This document shows, in pieces, positions 38,006 through 47,846 of a stretch of DNA of 64,000 bases (position 1 is its first letter; every line of letters begins with the position of its first letter). A program made the translations under genes and the position numbers. The notes below the pieces were generated by a model. The model saw nothing but the letters and a program-made list of their open reading frames with translations, was not told the origin of the DNA and did no database searches. The DNA lies in assembly GCA_016756695.1 (NCBI GenBank), contig CP066701.1:856001-920000 (forward strand), read 5' to 3'. This DNA comes from Heyndrickxia sporothermodurans. Lineage in GTDB: Bacteria; Bacillota; Bacilli; Bacillales; Bacillaceae_C.

Positions 38006-39658
38006 TCATTGTTGTGGGTTGACTGCTTTTTCTAATTCATGCTCCAATTCCGATTTCATTTTTTCCGTTTCATTGGTGGTCCATTCCATCCAGTCCTTCA
38101 TTTCCTCTATTACTTTATCCTTCCACTTTCGGACCCAGTTAATATCGAAATAAACGCTCCCGGTTCTCCTGATAAAAAAGTCGACGGGTTTAATAACCAT
38201 CTCATGTTCCATGCTATACATAAGCTGGGCATATACGAAAGCGGATAATAGCTGATCAGTTTGTTCACTATAGGCCTTTGCGTAGTTAAATAACAGATCT
38301 ACATTGGATCCATACTTCTTTGCAAGCTGCTTGCCTTCATCAATTGTTAATCCAAATTGAATAGCTTCCGTGGACTTTTTTTCAATAAAATCCTTATAAT
38401 TTTTAATTTCTCCACCCGAAATAGGATAGTGGATTGTCTGACAAGGTTTTAACGTGATCCCTTCAGATTGAGCAAGCTGAGTAGAAATGAGATTAACCAC
38501 ATTTTCCGCCATCTTTCGGTACCCTGTTAGTTTTCCCCCCGCAATCGTAATAAGTCCGCTTTCAGATTCCCATATTTCATCCTTTCTAGAAATTTCAGAA
38601 GGGTCTTTCCCTTTCTCAAAAATTAGCGGCCGAACGCCAGCCCAGCTTGACTCCACATCCTCTTCTACTATCATGACGTCCGGAAACATATTATGGATGG
38701 CATCGATAAGATACTTACGATCATCCGCAGTCATCCTTGGATGCTGAGGATCTTGATCATAAAATGTATCTGTAGTTCCTACATATGTTTTACCATCCCT
38801 TGGAATTGCGAACACCATTCGTTTGTCCGGTGTATCAAAATACACGGATTGTTTTAATGGAAATATTTTTTGGTCAATAACAATGTGAACTCCTTTGGTT
38901 AAACGGAGTTGTTTATTATTTTTAGAGAAATCATTTCCACGAACATGGTCTACCCAAGGACCAGCTGCATTAACGATCTTTTTGGCATAAATTTGATAGG
39001 TATCACTTGTAAAGATGTCCCTCACAGTAATCCCATTTACTTTTTTATTAGAATCATATAGAAATCCTTCTGCCTTTGTATAGTTAACGATATCTGCCCC
39101 TGCTTCTACCGCTGCTTTTACCACCTCGATTGTTAAGCGCGCGTCATCTGTCCTATATTCAACATAGTATCCTCCCCCCTTTAATCCCTCTTTCTTAATT
39201 AAAGGTTCTTTCTGAAGCGTCTCAGCAACACCAAGCATCCTCCGTCGTTCATTTCTTTTCACTCTTGCTAAAAAGTCGTATATTCTGAGTCCAATAGAAG
39301 TAGAAAATTTTCCGAAGGTTCCTCCCTTATGAATTGGAAGCAGCATCCATTCTGGTGTAGTTACATGCTGTCCATTTTGATAGACAATCGCCCTTTCTTT
39401 TCCTACTTCAGATACAACATTTATTTCGAATTGTTTTAAATACCGAAGACCCCCATGCACCAATTTCGTCGACCTGCTGGACGTACCCCCGGCAAAATCC
39501 TGCATTTCTACAAGCGCCACCTTTAACCCACGTGTAACAGCATCCAAAGCAATCCCCGCACCGGTAATCCCTCCTCCAATAATCAATAGATCATATCGAT
39601 TATTTGGCATAGACTTTAATGTGTCTCTTCTTGTTCTCTTCGAAAATTCAATACTCAT
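38006..39658 (-). CDS. glpD: Aerobic glycerol-3-phosphate dehydrogenase GlpD
   Basis: 550 residues. The FAD-binding head [30 protein letters not shown] and the [18 protein letters not shown] signature are complete. The C-terminal helical domain (about 400-550) is present. It oxidises glycerol-3-phosphate to dihydroxyacetone phosphate at the membrane, passing electrons to quinone. The ATG at 39658 follows AAGGAG; the longer ORF start falls within the leader. The leader hairpin and the downstream glpP gene show GlpP antitermination control. Confidence 0.95.
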   Translation of the reverse strand: MSIEFSKRTRRDTLKSMPNNRYDLLIIGGGITGAGIALDAVTRGLKVALVEMQDFAGGTSSRSTKLVHGGLRYLKQFEINVVSEVGKERAIVYQNGQHVTTPEWMLLPIHKGGTFGKFSTSIGLRIYDFLARVKRNERRRMLGVAETLQKEPLIKKEGLKGGGYYVEYRTDDARLTIEVVKAAVEAGADIVNYTKAEGFLYDSNKKVNGITVRDIFTSDTYQIYAKKIVNAAGPWVDHVRGNDFSKNNKQLRLTKGVHIVIDQKIFPLKQSVYFDTPDKRMVFAIPRDGKTYVGTTDTFYDQDPQHPRMTADDRKYLIDAIHNMFPDVMIVEEDVESSWAGVRPLIFEKGKDPSEISRKDEIWESESGLITIAGGKLTGYRKMAENVVNLISTQLAQSEGITLKPCQTIHYPISGGEIKNYKDFIEKKSTEAIQFGLTIDEGKQLAKKYGSNVDLLFNYAKAYSEQTDQLLSAFVYAQLMYSMEHEMVIKPVDFFIRRTGSVYFDINWVRKWKDKVIEEMKDWMEWTTNETEKMKSELEHELEKAVNPQQ

Positions 39659-39989
39659 GTTGTACATCTCCTTCTCTAATTCAATTTGTTTTTCAATAAT
39701 TGAAGACAAAACAAAAAGAGACCACTACAAATAATTTGGAGCAACTCCAAACCTTTGTATGGTCTCTCTTAATCTCTAACCATAGTATGAATTTTATATA
39801 TATTCTAACATATGACATAGTGTACAGCTAGCTTTTTATCCTAAAATCTCATCGCCTTCGTTAAAAAATCACAGCAATCCTTTAAATTCATAATTCAAAT
39901 TACTACAATCAACAAACAACGTAGAGTATAATAACGAGTAGCTATCATGGTTAAACTAACTAGAACAACAACTATTGGAGGTAATAAAA
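39659..39989. other. Divergent control region, glpD and ampS
   Basis: Besides the glpD leader terminator (39711-39770), the 200 bases up to the ampS ribosome binding site (TTGGAGG) are AT-rich and non-coding. No clear cre site or riboswitch was recognised. Confidence 0.55.
39711..39770 (-). terminator. GlpP-controlled leader terminator of glpD
   Basis: On the minus strand AAGAGAGACCATACAAA pairs with TTTGTAGTGGTCTCTTT around a GGAG/CTCC inner stem, followed by TTTTGTTTTG. It lies about 55 bases before the glpD ATG. In B. subtilis such a terminator is overcome by GlpP with glycerol-3-phosphate. Confidence 0.85.
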
Positions 39990-41234
39990 ATGGTCTTGCC
40001 TAATTTTGAGGATAATTTACAGAAATATGCAAAACTTTTAGTTGCAAAAGGAATCAATGTTCAACCGGGTGATTGGGTAAAAGTTACAATTACTGTTGAT
40101 CAAGCGCCTTTAGCACGATACATAACAAAAGAAGCTTACCAATTAGGTGCTGAAAAAGTCATTATCAAATGGTCTGATGATGAAATTAGCAAACTACATT
40201 ACTTACATCAACCTAAAGAGGTTCTCACGAATATTCCTGAATACGAAATTCAAGAATCCGATGACCATGTACTAAATCACCGGGTTAGTCGTTTGTCAAT
40301 TGTTTCAAGTGATCCAGGTTTACTTAATGAAGTTGATCCCTCTAAGGTTGCGGCTTATCAAAATGCAGCCGGTAAAGCATTCAAAGCCCAACGCATCGCG
40401 ACTCAAAATGATGACTTGAAATGGACAGTTGCCGCTGCTGCAGGAGCAGGTTGGGCAGCACATGTATTTCCTGATCTTTCAACTTCCGAAGAACAAGTAG
40501 ATGCGTTATGGGATCAAATCTTCAAAACTTGCCGTGTCTATGAGGATGACCCAATTGCTGCTTGGGATGAGCATAAAAAAACATTAAATGAAAAAGCGTC
40601 TATATTAAATGAAATCCAATTTGATGCGCTGCATTATACAGCACCTGGTACAGATTTAACTTTAGGTTTACCAAAGAACCATATTTGGGCAAGTGCTGAA
40701 AGTATTAATCCAAAAGGGGAAGAATTTATCGCCAACATGCCTACAGAAGAAGTTTTCACTGCACCTGATACCCATCGCATGGAAGGTGTGGTCCGCAGCA
40801 CAAAGCCATTAAGCTATGCAGGTACGCTAATAGAAGGCATTGAGGTTCACTTTAAAGATGGAAAAATTGTGGACATTTCCGCCGAAAAAGGTGATGAAGC
40901 GATAAAAAAATTGGTATTTGACAATGAAGGTGGTACAGGCTTGGGTGAAGTTGCCTTAGTTCCAGACCCATCCCCAATTTCTCAGTCAAATATTACTTTC
41001 TTTAATACACTTTTTGATGAAAATGCATCGAACCATCTCGCGATAGGTTCCGCGTATCCTACAACCATCCAAGGTGGTACGAAAATGAGCCAGGAAGAAT
41101 TATTAAAGCATGGCATGAACACGTCCATCGTTCATGTTGATTTCATGATTGGTTCTGACAAAATGGATATTGATGGCATCAAACAAGATGGCACCGTTGT
41201 TCCGATCTTTAGAAATGGAGACTGGGCGATTTAG
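39990..41234 (+). CDS. ampS: M29-family aminopeptidase AmpS
   Basis: 414 residues, the family's normal size. The N-terminal VQPGDWVKVTITVDQAPLARYI and the C-terminal metal-binding blocks (TEEVFTAPDTHRMEGVVRST, FDNEGGTGLGEVALV, SNHLAIGSAYP, NTSIVHVDFMIGSD) supply the Glu/His/Asp ligands. It is a cytoplasmic, metal-dependent exopeptidase releasing N-terminal residues from peptides. The start is placed at the ATG with TTGGAGG upstream. Single gene, followed by a terminator. Confidence 0.93.
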   Translation: MVLPNFEDNLQKYAKLLVAKGINVQPGDWVKVTITVDQAPLARYITKEAYQLGAEKVIIKWSDDEISKLHYLHQPKEVLTNIPEYEIQESDDHVLNHRVSRLSIVSSDPGLLNEVDPSKVAAYQNAAGKAFKAQRIATQNDDLKWTVAAAAGAGWAAHVFPDLSTSEEQVDALWDQIFKTCRVYEDDPIAAWDEHKKTLNEKASILNEIQFDALHYTAPGTDLTLGLPKNHIWASAESINPKGEEFIANMPTEEVFTAPDTHRMEGVVRSTKPLSYAGTLIEGIEVHFKDGKIVDISAEKGDEAIKKLVFDNEGGTGLGEVALVPDPSPISQSNITFFNTLFDENASNHLAIGSAYPTTIQGGTKMSQEELLKHGMNTSIVHVDFMIGSDKMDIDGIKQDGTVVPIFRNGDWAI

Positions 41235-41245
41235 TAATAAAAGAT

Positions 41246-41280
41246 GGCAACCCTCCTTGTACAGAGGGTTGCCGTTTTAC
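41246..41280. terminator. Terminator between convergent genes
   Basis: GGCAACCCTC / GAGGGTTGCC (41246-41255 and 41262-41272 region) with GTTTTAC after it, between ampS and the convergent ABC operon. Confidence 0.75.
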
Positions 41281-41293
41281 TAATCACGTTTCA

Positions 41294-42037
41294 TTATTTT
41301 AACATTGTCGCTTTTAAAAATTCCTTCGTACGTGCTTCCTTTGGACTGTTAAAGAATTTCATTGGATTGTTTCTTTCAATGATTCTACCTTCATCCATGA
41401 AAATAATCGAATCGGCGACCTCACTGGCGAAGCCCATTTCATGGGTCACTACTACCATCGTCATTCCTTCATCAGCCAATTCTTTCATTGTTTCCAGTAC
41501 TTCACCAACAAGCTCGGGGTCGAGGGCAGATGTCGGTTCATCAAATAGCATAATATTAGGTTTCATCGCAAGTGCCCTTGCAATGGCTACACGCTGTTTT
41601 TGCCCACCGGAGAGTTTACTTGGATAAACATCCGCTTTATCCTCAAGGCCAACTTTTTTGAGCAACTTTTCCGCCTCTTCAACCGCCTCACTTTTAGAAA
41701 TTTTTTTCACTTTGGTCGGTGCTTCAATAATGTTTTGCAGAACCGTTTTATGCGGAAAAAGATTGAAGTGCTGAAACACCATCCCCACCTTTTGGCGTAC
41801 ATTATTAATATTATGGGTTTTCGGTGTAATCTCTTCACCTTTGATGAAGATTTTACCATTATCCTTTTTTTCTAAAAAATTCAAACAGCGTAACAACGTG
41901 CTTTTACCCGAACCTGATGAACCGACTAGGCACATAACTTCACTTTCATAGATTGAAACATTAATATCCTTTAAAACATGCAAACTTCCAAAAGATTTAT
42001 TCAAATTTTCGATTCTAATTATTTCTCGTTCTCTCAT
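41294..42037 (-). CDS. Polar amino-acid ABC importer, ATPase
   Basis: 247 residues. Walker [11 protein letters not shown]-loop, signature [15 protein letters not shown], Walker [15 protein letters not shown] and the switch His ([10 protein letters not shown]) are all present. The wording is that of the GlnQ/HisP/ArtP class for polar amino acids. The ATG at 42037 follows AGGAGGG and overlaps nothing, but lies just after the permease stop. Last gene of a three-gene operon. Confidence 0.92.
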   Translation of the reverse strand: MREREIIRIENLNKSFGSLHVLKDINVSIYESEVMCLVGSSGSGKSTLLRCLNFLEKKDNGKIFIKGEEITPKTHNINNVRQKVGMVFQHFNLFPHKTVLQNIIEAPTKVKKISKSEAVEEAEKLLKKVGLEDKADVYPSKLSGGQKQRVAIARALAMKPNIMLFDEPTSALDPELVGEVLETMKELADEGMTMVVVTHEMGFASEVADSIIFMDEGRIIERNNPMKFFNSPKEARTKEFLKATMLK

Positions 42038-42053
42038 AAACCTTTCCCTCCTA

Positions 42054-42716
42054 TCATTCACTTACTGCCAATCTTTTTTCGACCAAGCTCACAACAATTG
42101 TTAACAAGGCAACAAGCACTAAATAATAAACGGCAACGATTAACAAATAAGTCATTTCATCAAAATTATTCGATCCTAAAGTCGTCGCAACATTGAACAA
42201 TTCATTCATCGATATGAAGGCAGCTAGTGAAGAATCTTTCAATCCGATAATAAACTGGTTTCCAAGTGGAGGCAGAGCTCTCTTGAAAGCTTGTGGAAGA
42301 ATGATTCTACGCATGGCTAATCCTCTTGTCATACCGAGGGATCGTCCGGCTTCCATTTGCCCTTTATCAATCGACTGAATCGTCCCGCGGAAAATTTCTG
42401 CAATATACGCACCGTTATGAAAGGCAAGTGCGAGTGCTGCTGCCCAAAAGTCGGGAATAAGAAAAATTCCACTAAAACCGAAATACAAAATAAAAATCTG
42501 AACAATGAGCGGGGTACCTCGAACAAGGAATACATATATATCTGAAAGATAGCCGAAAACTTTTACTCTTGAAATTTTTAACAAGGCAAAAAATAATCCA
42601 AATACAATTCCAATTAGGATGGAAACGACCGTTAACTTCAAGGTCCATAACATGGCCTCAAGGAAAAGACCTTTACTGTTAATTAATGTCTCGATAAAAT
42701 GTGAAATACTTGGCAA
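42054..42716 (-). CDS. Polar amino-acid ABC importer, permease
   Basis: 220 residues with about five helices and the HisMQ-type permease motif [32 protein letters not shown], which docks on the ATPase. The start codon is TTG at 42716 with AAAGGGTGATC upstream. One permease type only, so the channel is probably a homodimer. Middle gene of the operon. Confidence 0.9.
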   Translation of the reverse strand: MPSISHFIETLINSKGLFLEAMLWTLKLTVVSILIGIVFGLFFALLKISRVKVFGYLSDIYVFLVRGTPLIVQIFILYFGFSGIFLIPDFWAAALALAFHNGAYIAEIFRGTIQSIDKGQMEAGRSLGMTRGLAMRRIILPQAFKRALPPLGNQFIIGLKDSSLAAFISMNELFNVATTLGSNNFDEMTYLLIVAVYYLVLVALLTIVVSLVEKRLAVSE

Positions 42717-42737
42717 AATAAGATCACCCTTTCTCTA

Positions 42738-43520
42738 TTATTCTGGTTTTCTCGTTATATCTTGACCGAAATACTTTTTACTAATTCGGGCAAGTGTCCC
42801 ATTGTCACGCAGTTTTTGAAGTGCTTCATTCACTCGTTTAAGCAGTTGGGGATTATCTTTCGGAACGACAATAGCCTGTTCACTTCTTTCTATTAATTGT
42901 TTCCCTATTATGTCAAAGCCCTCTTTTTTTGCACTTTTTCCCGTGACAAAGTCGGTAATCACTGCATCATGTCTACCTATACTTAAAGCCTTTAATGCCG
43001 TAATATCACTGTCGTACATTTTAATATTGTTTGTGTACTTTTTTGCTGTGTCAGCATACGTAGAACCCTTTGCTACAGCAACTTCTTTTCCTTTTAAATC
43101 ATCCACGGTTTCAATTTTGCTATCAGGCCTAGTAAATATTTGGGGTCCCGAGTAATAGTATGGAGTGGAAAAAGCAACTTGCTTGGCACGTTCGGAGTTA
43201 ATGGTGTGGCTAGCAACGGCAACATCTGCTCTGCCCGTCTTAATACCCTCAATAAGTCCTTTGAATTTCATTCTTTTCTGAACTGGTTCGAGACCTAATT
43301 CCTTTCCAATAGCATTGCCTACCTCGATATCGAAACCAGTCATCGATAAGTCATCATTTTTCACATAACTAAAGGGTTTGAATTCTCCCGAGGCAGCAAA
43401 GATAAACTTCTGTTTATCAATCAGCTCGGTTCCATCCGATAGCTGTTCCTTCTGGGCACATGCTGTCAATACAGCTATTAAAAACATGCCTGTGATCATA
43501 TGTATCAATCGTTTCCTCAT
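42738..43520 (-). CDS. Polar amino-acid-binding lipoprotein
   Basis: 260 residues. Signal peptide and lipobox LTAC (Cys about residue 21). The mature part is a family 3 solute-binding protein: FKPFSYVKNDDLSMTGFDIEVGNAIGKEL, GRADVAVASHTINSERAKQVAFSTPYY and SKIETVDDLKGKEVAVAKGSTY. It captures a polar amino acid, perhaps cystine, arginine or glutamine; the exact ligand is not readable. First gene of the operon with the permease (21 bases on) and the ATPase. It resembles B. subtilis YxeM/YckB. Confidence 0.9.
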   Translation of the reverse strand: MRKRLIHMITGMFLIAVLTACAQKEQLSDGTELIDKQKFIFAASGEFKPFSYVKNDDLSMTGFDIEVGNAIGKELGLEPVQKRMKFKGLIEGIKTGRADVAVASHTINSERAKQVAFSTPYYYSGPQIFTRPDSKIETVDDLKGKEVAVAKGSTYADTAKKYTNNIKMYDSDITALKALSIGRHDAVITDFVTGKSAKKEGFDIIGKQLIERSEQAIVVPKDNPQLLKRVNEALQKLRDNGTLARISKKYFGQDITRKPE

Positions 43521-43790
43521 GCCTGATGATTCTCCTCTCTTTTCAAGCCATACTATGTATTACCCCGCAAGCATTAGTTTCAACCATAAAAAAAGACACA
43601 TTCCGTGCTATTTAGGCATTCTATATAATTAAAAAATACAAATATACCAAGATTTAGGTTCCTTTTTATATGAAGAAAAATGTTATCATTAAAATAGGAA
43701 ACTCCTCCAAATATCTAAAAACTATGAAACAATTAAACGATTTCTTCGTCTAAAATAAAGACTATATTTTGATTTAGAAAGGGTATAACA
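43521..43790. other. Intergenic, divergent ABC operon and cwlK
   Basis: About 270 bases, AT-rich, no gene seen. It must hold the promoters of the ABC operon and of the interrupted cwlK. Confidence 0.45.
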
Positions 43791-43867
43791 TTGAAAAAGA
43801 AAAAGAGAAAAGGAAGATTTTTATTTATTATTCCACTCGTGTTATTATTGCTTTTTTATATACAATC
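43791..43867 (+). pseudogene. cwlK: 5' fragment of cwlK, cut by IS unit 2
   Basis: A TTG start after AAAGGG gives a 25-residue signal-anchor head (KKKKRKGRF then a hydrophobic run LFIIPLVLLLLFYIQS). The frame then enters the IS and stops at 43893-43895. Joining ATACAATC (to 43867) to AACTAAAAAT (from 47851) restores one frame reading IQSTKN, so this is the missing start of the peptidase at 47847-48373. Confidence 0.85.
43864..43867. repeat. 4-bp target duplication, left of IS unit 2
   Basis: AATC here and at 47847-47850 flank unit 2. Removing one copy and the unit rebuilds the cwlK frame. Confidence 0.7.
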
Positions 43868-43944
43868 GAGTCAATTTCATAATTGCTCTTTTTAAAAATA
43901 CAGAATCCTACAGAATTTCTAAAATATATTTTTAAAAACAGAAA

Positions 43945-45293
43945 TCATGCTACTTGTTGCTGATTTAATTGTACATTAATTCGGTCTGCGGCTAACTTTG
44001 AAGCATTATAAATAAGGGTTACCATGTCAAAATGAATTTTTGCACGTTTCCCAGTACGATAGCGAACATTGTTCAGTTGAAAGAATTCTTTCAGATAGGC
44101 ATTAACCCGTTCTACGGCAGTACGACGTTTGAAAATGTTTTTCCATGCTTGTGACCCGCGTGCTGGTGCGGTATATCTGCGAAGGTCTGAAGTGATTTTC
44201 ACTTTATAAACCTTTTGGCAAATACCTTCATTAGCTAAGGGACAGTCGCTGCATTCCTTTGGTCTTGTGTATTTCAATGTTTCATATTTAGGATCAAAAC
44301 TATCATAACGATAAGAATGCTCTCTGAAACAAGTTGGGGCAAAGTGTTTATCATAGCCAATGATTTCCCCTTCATTTCGCTTATTATACGCGATGACGGA
44401 TTGTTGTCCCATTCGATGTACCTGCTCGTATATGGGTTCATAGTCATAGCCCGCATCCATTGTTTGATAACGTAATGGAAGGTGAAGGCGTTCCTGAATT
44501 CCTTTCAGTAAAGGGATAGCCTTACCATCATTTAGACTCCCAGATGAAAAAAGAGCCTGTAGAATGTATTGGCTTGATGTACCAACGGCTAAATGACCTT
44601 TGTAGCCAAACCAAAAAACATTTTGTCCTTCTGAGTTCTTTTTCACGCCCCATTTAGGGTCTTGGGGAACTTCGGCACGTAGTTCGGCTAGGGAACATCT
44701 AATTGAAACCACAATTTTTCTATCATATAAAGGTAAATTGGCTTCCGTTTCAGCTTGTTCTTTAAGCCACCCGTCACGCTCATCTTTTGATTTCCGACCA
44801 CGTTTTTGGGGTTCAGATTTTGGCTTTTCTTCTTTTGGTCGCGCTTGGTCTCGTGCTTCAAAATGGGTTGCATCACTACCACTGTATCATCCGTGATGAA
44901 ACCTTCTGCAATAGCCTGGAGGACCACTTTTTCTTGTTCTTTCTCAAGGATATCGCTTTCCTCCAATTTCGTTATGAGACGTGAATAGGAGGATTCTGAA
45001 GGCACATGATCAGAAACCAAAAAGCCACAATTTAACTTAAAAGCTAGATCATCATGAAGACGTTTTATAAGATCCTTCATCGTAGGGATGCGCTCTATGT
45101 ATCTTACAAAGGTGGAGATAATCATGGCTGCATAGTTTAGTTCTTCCGGTGCACCCAACCGTGATTTTTTCGCCACTTGATGGTACATCGAATCCAAATC
45201 TACCGCTGAAATAATGGCTTCATATTTTTGGGTAGGTTCCATGTCAAATAATTCCTGTATGCCAAATAGGCTAGGTTGTCGTATAATAGTCAT
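43945..45293 (-). pseudogene. IS1182-family transposase, one frameshift
   Basis: The start at 45293 gives MTIIRQPSLFGIQELF; this frame runs to 44688. The C-terminal frame (from about 44800 to 43945) holds VSIRCSLAELRAEVPQDPKWG, WFGYKGHLAVG and the DDE-type core. Only one shift separates the two, in the stretch AAAAGAAGAAAAGCC near 44820-44835, where one more A would join them. Unit 1 has the same shift plus others, so unit 2 is closer to the functional sequence. Too long a lesion-free overlap exists to call it programmed frameshifting with any confidence. Confidence 0.85.
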
Positions 45294-45428
45294 AAGAAGT
45301 ACTCCTCCAGTCTTTTTATGGTTTGTGGTCAACGTAAGCCCGAATTATAAAAAATAAGTGTACCTTTCGGTACGCATCGTAAATAGCCGTAAATTCTGAC
45401 TTTTTTAATCGAATTACGGCTATTTCAT

Positions 45429-47021
45429 TTATTTGCTACATTCTGCCTGAATCATTTTTGACCAGGGCATGTATTGATCTAAAATTTCAGGGTTTTGTTG
45501 GACGCCGAGATTTGGTAAATCCGTAAAAAGTTTCTTTATATATTCATAGAAATCAACGCCGTTACTTTTGGCAGTTTCAGCAATACTTAAACAGATGGCA
45601 TTCGCTTTTGCACCAGCTTCACTTACACTAAAGAGCCAATTTTTTCTTCCTATAACGTTGGGACGGATGGCGTTCTCGGCTGGATTATTATCCATTTCAA
45701 TTCGCCCATCATTCAGGAATAATTTGAGTCCATTTGCCCTGTTTAATGTGTATTCAGCTGCTTTTGCTAACGCATTTTTTCCGTAAAATGGTGATGTTTC
45801 AACCCAGTGAAGGAATTCCTCCACGATTGGCTTCGAGTACTTTTGACGTTTTTTTCTTCGTTTACTCGGAGACAAACGTTTAAATTGCCTTTCTAGTCGA
45901 TATAAATCATCACAATATTTCACACCGATTCTACCATTTTTGCTATCAGCTTTCAGCCAATAACGACGAACATGCGCCCAACAATTTGCGAAATTAACGC
46001 CTTCCAACTTATCATAAGCAGAATAACCATCACACACAATCGTTCCAGAAAAGCCTTCAATAAAACTTTCAAGGACAGATCGAGCTCGAGATAATGCGCT
46101 TTGAAAGAGAGTCATTGTTGGCCCTTGGCTTGGCACACTTCGAAACACCCAATTATACGCATTGGCTTGGCCAGATTTCCCATCGGATCGGTTGATAATT
46201 TGTCCGTATGTTTCATCGACATGCAAAACCGATTTTGCCATCATCAACTCTTTCATTCGTTCGTATACAGGTAACAGCCAATCATGTGCTACACGGATAA
46301 CCCAATTCGATAGGTTTTTATCATTGGTATTCAGTCCATAGCGATTCCATTCCTTTACCTGACGGTAAAGAGGTAAATATTGTGCAAATTTATCATAGAT
46401 GACTTTGGCAAGTACGCTAGGACTTGCGATGCTACGCTGAATCGCTGGTTGTGGTGCTTTCCCGCGTTTGATTTGTGCTGGCTGTGATGAATCAACTTTG
46501 CAGTCTTTACATTCATACGCATGTTCAATGTGCTGTACTTTCATCATTTTTGCAGGAATAAATTTTGCTTCTTCACGTACAAGTGTACTACCAATTTCAA
46601 TCATTTGCCCTTGGCAACAGTCACAGATTGTATTTTTCGGATGATGGTGAATAGCTTCTACTTCAATACCATCATGCAAGGAATCATTTCGTTTTTTTGA
46701 TTTAACTTTTCGTACAACAGTATAAGAGATTGTCTGTTGGCTTTGTTCTTCTGTGTGCTCAGGTTCGCTAAAAGCCGGGTCATCATCAAATAATGAGCCT
46801 TGCCCATCTGGTACGTTGTATTTCGATTTTTCGGATTTCGATCCATATAAAAGTTTTGTTAAATGGCGAATTTGTTCAGTTAGCGCTTCAATCTGTTTAG
46901 TTGATTGATCTAGCTTTTTCGATAAGTCTTTGTTTTGTTGATTTGAATGAGCCAATTGTTCTTCGAGAAGTCGAATTAATTTCCCATATGGATTCTTGTT
47001 ATTGGAAGAAGTATTAACCAT
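45429..47021 (-). CDS. tnpC: IS66 transposase TnpC
   Basis: 530 residues, same sequence as the copy at 29863-31455, with intact DDE motifs (LHVDETYGQ, CDGYSAYD, NNPAENAIRP). Confidence 0.95.
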   Translation of the reverse strand: MVNTSSNNKNPYGKLIRLLEEQLAHSNQQNKDLSKKLDQSTKQIEALTEQIRHLTKLLYGSKSEKSKYNVPDGQGSLFDDDPAFSEPEHTEEQSQQTISYTVVRKVKSKKRNDSLHDGIEVEAIHHHPKNTICDCCQGQMIEIGSTLVREEAKFIPAKMMKVQHIEHAYECKDCKVDSSQPAQIKRGKAPQPAIQRSIASPSVLAKVIYDKFAQYLPLYRQVKEWNRYGLNTNDKNLSNWVIRVAHDWLLPVYERMKELMMAKSVLHVDETYGQIINRSDGKSGQANAYNWVFRSVPSQGPTMTLFQSALSRARSVLESFIEGFSGTIVCDGYSAYDKLEGVNFANCWAHVRRYWLKADSKNGRIGVKYCDDLYRLERQFKRLSPSKRRKKRQKYSKPIVEEFLHWVETSPFYGKNALAKAAEYTLNRANGLKLFLNDGRIEMDNNPAENAIRPNVIGRKNWLFSVSEAGAKANAICLSIAETAKSNGVDFYEYIKKLFTDLPNLGVQQNPEILDQYMPWSKMIQAECSK

Positions 47022-47119
47022 TTATTTCACCACTTTTCGTTCACCATAAGTTAGTTATATTATAACATTTTTAACGTAGAAAGCGAAGTTGAAAATGGCT
47101 ATAAACCAACATTTCTAGC

Positions 47120-47479
47120 TTGTTTAGAATACTCCTTTTTGTGATTTTTGAATGGTACTTTTGGTTGCTGAATGGACAACCCTTCTAACAACCAGCGAAC
47201 CTCCTGTTGCGAAAGTTTACGTACTTCATTTTCATCTTTTTTACCATTGAAGTTTTCCTCCATCTAGTCGCTTATAAAGCATGGCGAAACCATCGCCATC
47301 AAAATATAAACATTTATAACGGTCTTTACTCCAACCAGAGAAAAGGAAAATAGAATCTCCATATGGATCAAGTTCGAAAGAATCTTGAATTAGCGTTGCT
47401 AATCCATCAATTCCCTTCCTCATATCTGTTTTACCGCAAATAATATAAATGTTTTTACACTGGTATAATCATGTTTCAT
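47120..47479 (-). pseudogene. tnpB: IS66 tnpB, frameshifted
   Basis: Relative to the intact unit 1 copy there is one extra base near 47248 (TGGTAAAAAAG for TGGCCAAAAG) and two near 47158 (AAAAGTACCATT for AAAGGCCATT). The first breaks the frame about two thirds along. Both changes fall on GGCC in the intact copy. Confidence 0.85.
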
Positions 47480-47667
47480 AGATTTTTCAACTCCCTCATG
47501 ACCGTTTGGATGATGTGCTCATCTACGCCGTTGAAGAAGGAAATTTCAGCAGCTTCAATTTTGATTGTGCAAAAGCTATTTGAAGGATCTTTCGAAGTTG
47601 TGGATGTTATAATATTTTTTTCTGGTTGTATTGAAACGGGGACGATTGTTAGTTTTTGTTGTGACAT
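47476..47667 (-). CDS. tnpA: IS66 accessory protein TnpA
   Basis: 63 residues, identical to the copy in unit 1, with AAGGAGGTG upstream; its stop overlaps the tnpB start. Confidence 0.8.
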   Translation of the reverse strand: MSQQKLTIVPVSIQPEKNIITSTTSKDPSNSFCTIKIEAAEISFFNGVDEHIIQTVMRELKNL

Positions 47668-47846
47668 AGGAAAAGCACCTCCTTAATTGATACGATTATT
47701 GTACTAAGGGGTGCTGATCATTTATATGCGTTGTTTGAATGGGGGCTTACTGGTCAACTACCATTATACAAGATTTGGGGAGGTACTTCTTTTTTTATCT
47801 CTTAAACCCCTTGATACACAAGGGCTAAGAATTATGAAATTCATTC

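Larger units (their letters stand above)
45334..47750 (-). mobile_element. IS66-family insertion sequence (copy 2)
   Basis: 2417 bp with GTAAGCCC/GGGCTTAC ends and 8-bp TGGTCAAC flanks (the complement of GTTGACCA). tnpA and tnpC are open; tnpB is broken. Confidence 0.92.
43868..47846 (-). mobile_element. IS unit 2: IS1182-like element with nested IS66
   Basis: A 3979-bp unit, near-identical to 29040-33022 and inverted relative to it. The same IS66 is inserted at the same base with the same GTTGACCA duplication (45326-45333 and 47751-47758). Ends are GAGTCAATTTCATAATT and the complement of GAATGAATTTC. It interrupts cwlK. Confidence 0.88.

Noticed and set aside
43945-45293. Programmed ribosomal frameshift in the IS1182 transposase
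   Set aside because: The A-rich shift site is suggestive, but IS1182 transposases are normally one frame, unit 1 has several other shifts, and run-length errors explain it more simply.
45568-45786. ORFs opposite IS66 tnpC
   Set aside because: Shadows of the transposase gene, present identically in both copies, with no ribosome binding site.
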